Below, in pieces: positions 1 through 10,999 of a stretch of 64,000 bases of DNA. How positions within the stretch are numbered: the stretch's first letter is position 1; each line of letters starts with the position of its first letter. A program made the translations under genes and the position numbers. This DNA comes from Phoronis australis (Eukaryota > Phoronida > Phoronidae): the NCBI GenBank assembly GCA_002633005.1, contig NMRA01000247.1, positions 131,401 through 195,400 of the forward strand, given 5' to 3'. The notes beneath the pieces are model-generated. The model was not told the DNA's origin. It did not search any database and saw only the letters and a list, made by a program, of their open reading frames with translations.

Positions 1-292
1 ACCCGCGTCGGCCCAACGTCAAACGTGCCCGACGCTGAGCCAACGTTGGTCCGACGTCAAGACTGAACAATACTCAAAGTAGGACAAATAGGTTGACTTA
101 CACACTGTGACTATAAAAAAATAATATCGCAAGCGTCAAATTTACTTGGAAGTGCAAAACAGTCTTTTAAAAGCCGCATCTCGTAGACCGCCGACCAACG
201 TCGGACCAACGTCAAAAAACCGACCGCGACCAATCGACCTCAAGCCAACGAATGGCGACGTCGGCCCAACGTAGTGATGCTATCTGGGCTGG
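1..292. repeat. GC-rich interspersed repeat with repeated 'GTCGGCCCAACGT'-type words
   Basis: Variants of a GTCGGCCCAACGTC / CCAACGTTGGTCCGACG word recur in both orientations from the window edge to about 292, with an AT-rich spacer at about 90-170, ending near TGCTATCTGGG. This looks like one end of a MITE-type repeat cut by the window edge. No coding capacity is seen. Family assignment is not possible from this fragment. Confidence 0.5.
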
Positions 293-889
293 GATTCTGA
301 CTAGGTCGCAAAATGCGACCTGGCGATTTTAATAGCGTCGAGCCCTGGTGGGCATTGCATGTAGGCTCAATGAATGTGGTTTGTTTGTATTTGTGAACAT
401 GCTGTGAATGAAAAAGGTCACTTTCTTGGCTGTAGTTGCACTCTTCTTCAAGATGGCGGCCCCCGGCTGCAATTGTGCATTGCTGGGTAGCGACTGAGAA
501 ATTGGCTGTGATTTTAGGTAGCCCTCAAACAAGCAAGAATTGCCAAAAAACTAGTTGGTTGACAGTACTTTTGGACCACATTTTCAGAATCGGTAGGAAA
601 TTTGCTTCCAGACTCTAATGTTGGCTTTAGTCGTGCATCGGCAGAGAAGTGGTGTTTTTGAGGTGAAAAGTGCCAATTTTGCATTTTTTGCCCTTATTTT
701 TCTTAGTCTAGCTTGGTTTTCAGTGGGAATGAAAGGGTCAAAAGTACAAGAGAGAATAAAGTTTCTGTGCTCATCTGCAGGGCTTTTTATGTGAAATAAT
801 TGAAAACGTGTCATTCTTTGCATCCTGTTTTTGACAAAGTGAAGAAAAGGTGATAAATCAAGTGATGTGTGTTTTGCTGGCCAAAACCC

Positions 890-1025
890 AGTGAGAACTG
901 TTCTGTGCCTCCTTACGCCAATTGTCGAAGTAGCCGAGTTTAACCGACCTCGGGAATCGAACCAGCGATCCCGAATTAACCGGCGAGCGTGCTAACCATT
1001 CAGCAAATAGGCACACGCACGTTAC
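890..1025 (-). repeat. tRNA-derived SINE (or tRNA-like relic)
   Basis: Read on the minus strand there is a box A-like GGTTAGCACGC (complement around 989-1000) followed about 30 nt later by a good box B, GGTTCGATTCCCG (complement of 951-963). These are the two internal RNA polymerase III promoter elements. The body does not fold into a clean complete tRNA by eye, so a tRNA-derived SINE head is more likely than a functional tRNA gene. Confidence 0.5.
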
Positions 1026-1137
1026 CGAGGCTAACACTAACAGAGGCTCATACTGCACCGGAACACTTCACAACAACTTGCTGGTGCAAAGGCACTATGT
1101 CTAAGTCAGCTGGTCAATAGACATAAACAGTCTTTAC

Positions 1138-1236
1138 CTTTTTTGAGACCTTTGGTCCAGACTTTTTCGCCTCTCCAGGCAACAGCAAGAAGACTATTAA
1201 CAAAACAGCACAAGAAAATACCAATGCCAACTTCAT
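1138..1236 (-). CDS. PPIB: First coding exon of an ER cyclophilin (PPIB/cyclophilin B-like peptidyl-prolyl isomerase), partial
   Basis: Reading leftward, ATG (complement of 1234-1236) opens a 33-codon exon ending at 1138, followed by a GTAAAG donor (complement of 1137-1132). The product starts MKLALVFSCAVLLIVFLLLP: a short N-terminus and a hydrophobic core that would act as an ER signal peptide, then GEAKKSGPKVSKK. The block LLLPG...KKxGPKVxxK is the hallmark of cyclophilin B just before the isomerase fold (VYFD...), and the exon ends in phase 0 close to where the vertebrate gene also has its first intron. The isomerase domain itself is not found in 1-1130 and must lie outside the window. An upstream CCAAT/ERSE-like element agrees with an ER-chaperone gene. 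Without the downstream exons this remains a good but unproven call; another small secreted protein is the alternative. Confidence 0.58.
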
Positions 1237-1295
1237 GGTTTTCCAGTTGAACTTCACAGACATGCAAGCTAGAGAAAAGAGGTCAGATGAGACAC

Positions 1296-1314
1296 CGTGT
1301 GTTCTTCTGATTGG
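1296..1314 (-). promoter_or_regulatory. CCAAT box within an ER-stress-element-like motif
   Basis: On the minus strand, 60-78 nt upstream of the cyclophilin-like ATG, CCAAT (complement of 1310-1314) is followed by exactly nine bases and then ACACG (complement of 1296-1300). The ERSE consensus is CCAAT-N9-CCACG, so only one base differs. NF-Y and ATF6/XBP1 bind such elements in ER chaperone genes. Function here is inferred. Confidence 0.4.
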
Positions 1315-1319
1315 TGAAC

Positions 1320-2264
1320 TCTAATCAGGGTCAATGGGAAGTGGCCTCTTGCGGGCTATTTCGACGTTGTAACAAAAGACGTCTCTGAAAAAGTGTACCG
1401 CACTACGGTCTCTGACGCAGGGAACTAGCGAGCGCACTGGAGTCGAATACCTTCTTCAGCACCTTCATGTGATAAGCTAAAATATTGTGAGAAAAAATAT
1501 TAATGTAAGTAGAAATAATCATCACAACAACAACAAGCAATTCTGGAGAATTTCGTTTAGATTTTATGATGCAGAATTATGTTATACCATAGATCCGTCG
1601 CAGTCCATTTTGTTCCGTGCTAACCCTAAATTATCTGGTGCAGTTTCCGGTTAGTATATTTTGACGGGAAATTCTCGCATATAGTTTATTGTCCAGTACA
1701 ACGAAAAATATAACTATAAAAGGTTGAACTCTAAGAATTTGCTAAGCCTAGGCTACAGGCTTCAACTGTTCTAAATCCAAGTAAAATTTGTGTACACCTC
1801 CCTCAGACTGGTATAAACAGGGATATTCCTGACCACATTTGAACCTGTGCCCTTTGAGTGGCCCTGATGATAAAAAGTGTCTTTTTTCAAAAACGTGTGC
1901 CCGGCAGACTTGGTGTAATTAAGTGGTAACACATGAAACAAACCTCAAGAGCACTGAAAATTAGAACCATGCTCACGTAAAAGTTGTAGCCTATACATGC
2001 ACGAAATGGTAATTCACGATCAAATATTGAAAAATGTTAACGGCCTGTTCACTCATTTTAATTAAATCTGTAACATTACCCGTAAGTTGCACGGCGCTGT
2101 AAGTTGACGAATAGAATCTTGCATTTTTGGAAGATTTCGTTTTCAAAGATGCTCCTGGGGTGCCACTACTGCAATGTGCTTGTGCCCTTTTGTATGCACT
2201 AATAGCATAAATGCACATTCAGGAATATGCCTGCATAAACATCAGAAACCTTCTTTCCTTGATT
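1320..2264. other. Intergenic stretch, nothing recognised
   Basis: No conserved coding block, RNA gene or clear repeat structure was recognised between the cyclophilin upstream region and the LINE that begins at about 2265. Short open frames here show no family resemblance. Confidence 0.4.
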
Positions 2265-4390
2265 CCTGTAAATAGGTTTCATTACCACAAAAAATCACAA
2301 TGTCATCTGCATACATGAGACAGGATAAATTACATACATCAAAATTCACATCTTTGCTACACTGAACTGTTCAAATCATCAATCAAATCATTTATGAAAA
2401 TTGAAAAAAATGTAGGCGATAATGGGTCTCCCTGTCTGACCCCTCTTTGTACCGGGAACCAGTTGAGAAAACTTGACTGACCTAATTGTACGGCAGGCTT
2501 CTGTCTCCGCATACAACGATTTTACTGAGTGATATAATTTTCCAACCACTCCTAAATCAATTAATTTTTTAATGAAAATTTTCTATCTAAATTGTCAAAA
2601 GCCCATTCCATATCGACGAATATCACAAACGTTGGTCTATTACAACCTATCCTATTTCTAACAATAGACGTGAGTGTAAACACGTGGTCAAGACAAGACC
2701 TCCCCTGTCAAAAACCATTTTGTTCATCATTCAGTTTGTGTTCGACATTCAGAAACTCGGTTAATCTCCTGTTTAGTACATTACAATACATTTTGCTCAC
2801 GGTGGAGAGCAGACTTATTGTTGGACAGTAAATTCAAATCTCTATCTGATCCTTTCGGTATAGGGGTGATAATCGCTTTATACCATAATGATGGAATAAA
2901 TCCAGTGTCAAAGACCTTCTGAAGGAGCGAGACCAAAATATTAACCATCTCTGGAGATCTCAGCACTTCGTATGGGATCCCGTCTATACCAGTGGCCTTA
3001 CCCGATTTTAATTTGCGAATAACAGAATAAACTTCAAAAACGTAAAACTTTTTTCCAGTACTTCTTTTACATGACCCGAACATTCAGCATATTGCGTTGC
3101 TTTCTCCAAATCCTCTACGTTTTGACTTTCAGCCTAGCCATTGGAATTTTCGCAAACAAATCTCTAAAACTGGCCTCCCATCTTCCTGAGGGAATAGTGT
3201 TTTCATGTCTCTTCTTGAGCCGAGGTCCTAAGTTCTTGAGCTCCTTCCAAAAAACATTGGGGTCATTTTCACATGATTCTTCAATCAGTGTTAATTTATT
3301 TTTCAAATACTGCCTTTTTAAAAACCCGAATCTCTTGTCAAAGTAATATCTAGAGTTCTCACATTCATGCAGTCGCTCCCTTCGTCGTTTAGTAATTTTT
3401 CTTTGAGGGAATTATAAATCTCATCGATTTCATATTGTCTTCGACACTCATTTTCTAAAATTAAAAGCAAATCTCCAATCAGACCCTTTTAAAAATCTCA
3501 TTATCCATGAATTCACTAGGGATAGAATTTAATTTAAACCGTTTTCTAAATCGCATATGAAAAGAGTTATCCGTACCGTGATCCTCTAAAGTTTCGTCAC
3601 TGATATTCACTGGAACGTGTAGAATAATTTCTAATAACGATACACTGTGATCAGGAAGTTCTGACTTTTCTGACAATAATCCCTGTAAATGATGTTTGTC
3701 AACTACCTCTGTACAAGCATGGACCTCAAATTTAAGACAAGATTGAAGCGAGTCATGGGGGACAATAAAGTAATCTACAACCGCTCTTCCTCTATGACTT
3801 ATTGAGGTGAAGTTATCTTTACTTATCTCTTTCCTACCATTCACTATGCAAGTTTCAGAGCCCGGCTCTGCTTTATCTATTACGACTCGTTTATTTACTT
3901 GACAATCAACAACTGGAATGTAATCATTCAAGTTACACACTCTCGAGTTAAAATCTCCACATATAACAATGTCATCTGCTATATCTGCATGTAAATATAA
4001 CTGGCATAATAGATGGCTACAGAAACTATCCGGATCACAACCTCTTGAATAGTTCTCAGGTGTTAAATAGCAACAAAATACAATTATACAATAGTCTGAA
4101 CGTATATGAGTTAGTCTAAAAGCTAATATACCATCACACGACTTATCAACAATATCAATTTAAAATGTTTTTAACAAATCATTTTTAACAAATATTCCTA
4201 CCCCACCCGAACCTCTTGGGGCCCGCTTGGTTATAAGCTGCCTATTGTGTCCGTACCAACAATAAACGGGCAAAGCATGTAAATGAGTTTCTACCACCCC
4301 TATGATGTGGGCGTTGAATGAAGACAGCAATTGTTCACGGAGCAATGAATTGTTGCAATATGTTCTTTTAATTATAGCTTGCATTTATTA
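2265..4390 (-). mobile_element. Non-LTR retrotransposon (LINE) copy, endonuclease plus N-terminal RT, truncated and broken
   Basis: Minus-strand reading from about 4390 gives an AP-type endonuclease: IIGVVETHL (catalytic Glu region), GSGGVGIFVKN, then CGDFNSR near 3950, DYFIVPHDSLQSC near 3760 and DHSV near 3650. Next come a linker (ENDPNVFWKELKNLG near 3260), the RT start GKATGIDGIPYEVLRSPEMV (about 3020-2950), ITPIPKGSDRDLNL (about 2850), a QRGVRQGDPL motif near 2440 and a YADD active site near 2310. The frame is broken several times, so this is a dead copy. It ends inside the palm domain near 2265, with no 3' end. The same family recurs at 53210-55068 on the plus strand. The endonuclease plus RT architecture is that of CR1/L2/Jockey-type LINEs; the clade is not resolved. 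Confidence 0.85.
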
Positions 4391-5280
4391 ACATTGAGAT
4401 GCTATTTATTCACTTCACTTTTTATGTATGTGTAACCGACATATTAATGGGTCACAAGAAGATTGAAAGATGTCACGTGATTCCTATCTGTGAGGGCATC
4501 AAGCTTGATGTCTCGAAGGAGCGAACTGATTGATTAGGTAAATATGTATTTCAGTTAATTTGTAAACAGTTTGTACCACTTTGTTCTCATATTTTTGCAA
4601 TAAACTATGAATCTGGTATTTTTAAAATTTCTTAAAATAATCAAAAATTCATTTGAAGACATTTGTTCCACTTCTCCATGTACGGAAGGAAAGTATTTTT
4701 AATTGATATAATTGTGCTGTTATAGACATGAATCTCATTATTTTCTTCTTATTTTCATTCATTTATTTCATTGGTTTTAGTTGTTTTAACTGTACAAACG
4801 TGTCTTCCATATAGACAAATTACTCGCTTAGTCAAAATATGTACTTTAGAATTCAGTGACGGTTGGTTTTTGGTTGAGACTAAACTCTATATATGTTGAC
4901 GTGTCACAGCATGTCATTTTATTCGCCAATCATGGTCTCAAGAAGTAGAGATTTGTCAGTTGTATGTTTCTTGATGTTTCATATTGTCAAGTATGGAGTA
5001 TAAACCATAAAGTGTTTCTTCTTTCAGTCTACCCTCACGTAAATGTTTGACTTCACAGTTCATCAAGACGGAATAGCCTGTCAGTTGTCACGGTTCTGCC
5101 AGACTTCCATGATCCAAATTCCAAATAAATAGTCTTGGACTGTCAGATTACAGTGCTTTAGCATTCCAGAAAAAAAATATGTTCTTGTTATGACTCTGTC
5201 TAGTGAAAACTAAATTAATGTGTGAAGTTGTTCCAAATGTGTTTTGAAACAGGGACAGTTTGAAGTAGTTCTCACGCACG
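4391..5280. other. Intergenic AT-rich DNA, nothing recognised
   Basis: Between the 5' side of the LINE and the CA microsatellite I see only AT-rich sequence without a coding block or RNA signature. Part could be LINE 5' UTR. Confidence 0.4.
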
Positions 5281-5281
5281 C

Positions 5282-5315
5282 ATGCACGCACGCACACACA
5301 CACACACACACACTC

Positions 5316-5380
<65 letters not shown>
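5282..5380. repeat. (CA)n microsatellite
   Basis: A run of about 45 CA dinucleotides with minor GC and TC interruptions near the left end. The open frames across it (poly-HT and poly-CV) are artefacts of the repeat. Confidence 0.97.
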
Positions 5381-5381
<1 letters not shown>

Positions 5382-6490
5382 TTGCAGTTACTTCCAAGTG
5401 GTTTTTATTAATAGATGACATTTTTCTACCACACATTTATCTTGCCACATATTCATCTTGCTTCTCTGCAGATTAACTTCAAGTCATTTATCTTGCTTCT
5501 CTGCAGATTACCTTCAAGTCATGTCATCTGCAAATATGAGGAACATACACAAATGTTCTTTTAAATATAGTCAACATTTCATTCATTCATTCATCAAATT
5601 GTTATGTAATATTGAGCTGATCAGGGGATGACTATCTGAGTGTGTGACAAACACAATTTTCCTTTCTGGTGAACAAACTTGCTTTTTGCAGTGGTTGTTA
5701 GACCATATCTCTAATAAAAACATTTCTGCGAATTGCTGCAGGTTAATTCATTTCATCCACTCTTCATCACATTTAAGTACGTTACTTGCTCATGACATTG
5801 CATTCTAATTATAATGTATTTTACTTACATAATCTTTCTATGAGGTTCATCCCTTTTGGACCACGTGTTATTTGTATCTGTAGATACCCCATGCATGTTC
5901 ATTAAACTTAATGTCTTGTCATGTGGTACTGTGTTAATTACTAGAGTGTTAACCACATTCTATTTTGTAGTATCTATTGTATTGTATTGTATTGCATTGC
6001 ATTTCCAATGTAGTACATTGCATTTCTGTTTCTCTTATACATTCATTGTTGTATCATATGGATATTCATTAGTGTAGAATGTTTTCATCATTAGATGATG
6101 GTATTTAATAATTGTGCAGTCTTGTTTAGTTACTTCGTATATTTAAAGTTTGTGGTCATTAATAAAGGTCATTTTTCTGTCATATATATTACTTGCCTTG
6201 TTTCAATGCAGACTAGCTGCAGATTACCTCCTCTGCAAATAAGAAAAACGTTAATGGTGCATTTGTTTGTTTCCAGGTACAAAAGGTCATAATATACAAA
6301 ATAGTGAGCATTGATGTGTACATTGCAGATGTAATGGATTACGGTCTGAAGGTCTGTGCTTGTTTACTTATTGCCAAAATAACTTTGCCGTGACGTGTGC
6401 TTGATTAAAACGATTATCAAAAAGTTTACAAATGTCATTCTTGCCCAAAAAACGACTGGACAGAGTCTTAGTTCATGAACGCTTTTTGCC
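5381..6490. other. AT-rich non-coding DNA with short local duplications
   Basis: Contains a direct duplication around 5456-5520 (TTATCTTGCTTCTCTGCAGATTA repeated with about 37-nt spacing) and TATTGTATTGTATTG runs near 5970-6000. No gene or transposon protein recognised. Confidence 0.4.
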
Positions 6491-6782
6491 GTGTAAGGTG
6501 CTCCCGTAACGAGACTCAAGTACAGTAAGGTGCTCACCTCGAAGGACACCCATGCAGAGTGCAAGGTGCTCGCGCTATGAGACCCGGTGCGGTAAGGTAC
6601 TCGCGTTAAAAGACCCCCAGAATGTAGGGTGCTCCCGTTATGACACTACAGTACTATGAGACCCGGTTCGATAAGGTGCTCGTTTTAAAAGACCCCCAGT
6701 GGTGTAAAGTGCTCACGTAATGAGACTTAGTACAGTAAGGTGTTCGAGTTAAAAGACACTCATAGTGTAAGGTGCTCACGCT
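6491..6782. repeat. Minisatellite, about 32-36 bp units built on GTAAGGTGCTC
   Basis: The phrase GTAAGGTGCTC(A/C/G)CG recurs about nine times. Two unit types tend to alternate, one continuing TAATGAGAC and one continuing TTAAAAGACCCCCAG, so the higher-order period is roughly 67 bp. Copies are diverged, indicating an old array. No coding role is apparent. Confidence 0.8.
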
Positions 6783-7448
6783 GCATTGCAGTGCGACGCA
6801 CACCGACGGCCGGGTCGAAACTAAATGAAGTTAGTTGGCCACCCTGTCCCTGCCACAGTCTTCATGAAGTCTGGGAGTCTCATTCAGTCTTCTTAAATTT
6901 GAAACCGCCGTTGGTCGTCGCAGCCTTGACGCGTGCCCTAGATGTTGTCTCTGCTTGAGAATATGAGCCGTGATCACACAATCAAGAGTACTAACTGTCG
7001 GAGTTCTGGGCCCAGTCTCGAATCTTTGTACCCGAGAATGGAATTCAAAATTATGTTTGGCATGTTTTACTCTACTTTTGTGCGAATTCAAGAAAAGTGC
7101 ATTCTGTGCTCGAGTATATAATGACTTACTCCGATAATTTATCAATCCTAGTATGCCGTTCATAAACCCAACATTAAAGCTAAAATTTCGAGTTTGAACT
7201 CAGTCCATATTTCGAGTTTTTACTCGGCTTTGTAGCACGAATGTATAAAAGTCTTCAAGTGCAAATTATAGAAACTCGTATGCATAAACTACAATTACTC
7301 GACCACAGTCTAATAAATAACCACTTATCTTGAGTTCGCAAAAAGGAGCAGAGAAATTGCCAAAAATAATTTCGAGTTTGTTTCGAGTCACGACAAAGAT
7401 TAGAGACCCTGGTTTTGGAATAGTGGAAATTCAGTGAAATTTAGAAGG

Positions 7449-7512
7449 TAGCGAACCTTCGGAGTAGTGGACATTCGGAGTACTGGACCTTCAGAGTATT
7501 GAACCTTCGCCA
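7449..7512. repeat. Short tandem repeat 'CCTTCGGAGTAGTGGA', about 4 units
   Basis: Consecutive variants of GAACCTTCGGAGTAGTGGAC: CTTCGGAGTAGTGG, ATTCGGAGTACTGG, CTTCAGAGTATTG, then CTTCGCC. A related phrase (AACCTTCAGAGTAGTGG) appears far away near 60160. Confidence 0.65.
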
Positions 7513-7799
7513 TCATGATAGAGACATCGAACCTTGGAAATCTTTTTCATCACGTTTGTAGCTCGTATAAAGTCTGCAGGGTAGGGCACCAATGACATTG
7601 ATTGACTAGAGGTTCATTCTCCACTAAAGTGTGCAATTGGAAAAAATTATGTGAAAAAATAAAGTTGTCACTATTCCTTAAAAATGTGTTGGAATAAGAT
7701 TGTTAATGTAAGTAGCAGAAGAGCAAAAAGGGGCTGATTCATAACTCTGCTGATTTTGGTTGTGCGAGTGGACAAAGAAGGGGACCCAATTTTAACTGT

Positions 7800-10630
7800 T
7801 CATAGATACGTTATTGGGCGGAATTTTAATTTATCGTGCAAATATCTAAACATTTATACATTAAACTAGATATCATACGTTTTTTATGTAGTATACACCT
7901 CTGGGTTATGATAGGGAACTTTGCTTGTTTACAATAAAACGGATCTTCAATTTTATGGTTGTACTTTTGATTTGTACGATAATGCCAAGACTACGAAAAA
8001 AAAAAATCAAATGCATGACAATAGATGTTACCTTGGAATGAGGCCACGTGTATTTTATGTAAGCCAAAACAAGGCGACTTGCAGGCAATGGCGACACTGT
8101 GAAGGTAGTTCACAGACAGTAAATGAAAGAAAATTTGTTAGTGGCAAGACTTAAACAAAGACATACCTTTCATAACGTATCTATGAAGAATTTACGGTCA
8201 CATTAAAAAACAGCCTGGAAAGACTTTATAGGCTTTTTATCGAACCACAGTGTTGGAAAGCTTACTTGAAGTTAGTTATGTTATTTAAAGATATTTTCTG
8301 CTAACATGTATCTTTTGTGCTCATATTTTGTACACTGGTTTATATTTCTAGCACTCCCATCCGAGAACTTCTCCAAACAAACCTCAAATTGATTATTTTG
8401 CTCCAACGTATGCTACAACATCACTAATTAACCAAAATTTGCAACGTTTGACCATTAGACTATGAAACGAAAACGTAAAACTATGGGTCTGAAAAGAATT
8501 TTTATCTATTATAACGTGTCTATGAAATGTTGAGCAAGAAAAAATTAATATCGTTTCACGTGTACTTCTGGACACACTGTCACAAAAATGCTTCTGGTGT
8601 CCTGTATTGCGTTGGTATATTTGGCTTCTTTCAGCTCTTCAACAATGCAGATTGCAGCTACCAACTTTTTGTTATCCGTCTAGAAAGTGCTCTTGTCCTG
8701 ATTTGGACTTTGATGTTGCGAGTGATTCGCACCAGTGAAATTATCATCCAGGTTTCTGTCGTTATCAGGTGTATTGCCATCCTCAAAATTGCGAGGCGTG
8801 ATTTTCCTGCATAACCGCGAACACCGTTGTCTCCACTTTGCTACGTAGGTTTTTGACTTCTCTACTTAAGTTCCATTTTCTGTGTTCTGTATCTCGCATG
8901 TCTGAGACTTTAGACCTGCGGGATGTCCTTATTCTTATCTTGAAAGATCGGCTCTACGCAAAGCTTTTCATTTGATCTCGTAAGTTAATGTCCCAAGGCC
9001 TTCGTTTTCTTTTGAACTGGTCACCTGGTTGCTCTTTGCGCCATTGTCGACATGGTGTTTTCAGATCTAGGACTTGAAACGACGTCGTCCGTAGCAGATA
9101 ATTGTTTCTTCTTTCTGTAGTATCTCCTATTGTAAATTCTAGCCTTGGAGTTGTCCATTTTTTGGGTGTCAGATTTCGGGGAAGCGACAACCTTGTATCC
9201 GTTATGTGTTTCTTTTTCCTTTCTCAGGAAATCAGGATAGTTGCGTTTTTTACTTTCCCGACATGCTTTTTGAATCTCATAATGTCTGAAAGAGAAAAGA
9301 CCCAATAAATACTGAATACCACGTCTGTACGAGGGACAAATGCCTATGCGCAGCATGCTAGACATACCCAGTTTGAGTCACTGAGAAATATAAGTGTTCG
9401 CTTTCAGACCAGGGGGAAGTCATCTTTTTAGGGCAGGGGGTGTGGCCGGGCTCCAAACATGGGGCGAAATTTATACCAAGAAATGCGACCCATATTTGTA
9501 ACAAGAGCAAAAATTGAGACCCATATTTTTACCTCATCTGGAAACGTGTGGAAGGTGAAAAAAGTGACCAAATTTATACCAAAAAATGAAAAATGCGACC
9601 CATTTGGGCGGCATGTCCCCATCACCTTTTTTATTACATTGATTGCCCAAAGGATTTCAGTTTTCAATGAAATATAAATGCATTTAAGGCAAAACTCTAA
9701 AATATCGTCACTGTAAGCTTTAACTCCGTCCTTGCCTAAGAAAAAACCCAGTCATCAGTTTGAGGATTTTTCATACATATAAAATTTTGAATCACAGAAA
9801 ACTCTTCAATTACTCATTTTACTTTTATGTGGAGCCGCTTCTCAATTTACTAAAGCTATTTCGCATGTAAATATACACTCCGTTTAAACATGCTTGATTT
9901 GAATTGTCACTATCTTGTTTGAAGGGGATTCATAGATACGTTATATAGCGCGACATGAATCCGTTACTACAGAAGGCCTGTTTCGGTTGGACCTTACAAT
10001 TTTGTTTATTTTCACTAAACATAGGACTGTTTCTTAACGCTATGAAAGCTATATCGCTTTGGAAAACACTGTCCATTTTAAATCTGACAATAACTTTACT
10101 TACCTCGCCAAAGATGTAACTGATCACGCTTTGAATCACTCGGCTGTGTCTTCAGGCTGTCGATTTTGGCGCAATAAAAAAAATATGTCGGTTCTTCCAA
10201 AATGGAACACGACAGCATGGGAAAATGGTGTACATCGCATAAACTAAATAGATAACGTATCTATCATATAACGTATCACTGAAACCAAAAACAAAACTGA
10301 CGACGCACGACACAATTCTGAAGAAAGGAATGAAACGACCATTTCAATACACTGTTACAGTAATCCCAACAGCATTAAAAGCACTTACATTCCCAGGATG
10401 CCTCCCAGTTTCACTAAACGTAATTACGTATCTATGAAAATAATTGGGTAACAATTTGAATTTCGTACTTCAGAGACACTGCAGCTCTTTCTGTTAATAT
10501 CTATGAAATTAATGATTTTGTGTCCTGAATACATAATGTTTTGACAATAAAAAAGCGTGACAATATTATTTGACAGTGTGAATATAAGTCCAGGGATGAC
10601 TCATGTGCAGTCATAACGTATCTATGACTG
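7800..10630. repeat. Dispersed ATAACGTATCTATGA motif copies inside the 7.6-11.0 kb transposon
   Basis: Copies or near copies start at about 7800 (inverted), 8172, 8511 (one change), 9930 (inverted), 10251, 10268, 10424 and 10613. Three lie in the left part and five in the right part, and the middle of the element has none. Such subterminal repeats are commonly transposase binding sites; that role is inferred. Confidence 0.7.
9430..9660. repeat. Internally repetitive GACCCATATTT block within the transposon
   Basis: Phrases such as GCGACCCATATTTGTAACAAGAGCAAAAATTGAGACCC are built from repeated (G)AGACCCATATTT and ATTTATACCAA(A/G)AAATG words. Open in several frames but without any recognisable domain. 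It may be a repeat nested in the larger element. Confidence 0.35.
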
Positions 10631-10999
10631 ATTTTTGTGACAACTATATTTTCTTCTCCAGAATTAAAAAAAAAAACATTGGTCGGACTTCACATCAACA
10701 TTTTTTCTTCGATTAATATCTGTAACTAAAACGTGTAACCTTACTAATCAGGCAGCAAACTTTAAACAAAAATATGCAAAACGTACACAATTTACTACGG
10801 TGAAAAATGCCGAAAATGGGACTTCGAACCTCAGACAGTGCAAAAACTGTCCAACTTAGAACAAAAAATTGTATTATCCATGGCTCCACCGATAGTAAAT
10901 TTGAGTTCGACTAAAACACGGGAGTGGTTTTGGACATTTTAATTGTTCTTTCGACACCGTTTTTTGTATTGCGCACTTTAGTGGAGAATGAACCTAGAG

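Larger units (their letters stand above)
7612..10993. mobile_element. DNA transposon with TIRs and 6-bp target duplication, superfamily unassigned
   Basis: The left end begins GTTCATTCTCCACTAAAGTG at 7612. The right end is its inverted complement ending at 10993, and the match extends about 27 bp with one mismatch. Immediately outside both ends is the same hexamer CTAGAG (7606-7611 and 10994-10999), a 6-bp target duplication. Inside, a 15-nt word close to ATAACGTATCTATGA occurs about eight times, clustered towards the two ends (see separate entry). Open frames of 80-115 codons at 8527-8814 (+) and 9021-9365 (-) match no transposase I recognise. Element length is 3382 bp. Superfamilies with 6-bp duplications are few; none can be chosen from sequence alone. 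Confidence 0.75.

Noticed and set aside
5148-5476. Poly-Cys/Val and poly-His/Thr reading frames
   Set aside because: They are simply the (CA)n microsatellite in different frames.
9428-9677. Overlapping open frames of 72-79 codons on both strands
   Set aside because: They arise from the GACCCATATTT-type internal repeats, and no domain is visible on either strand.
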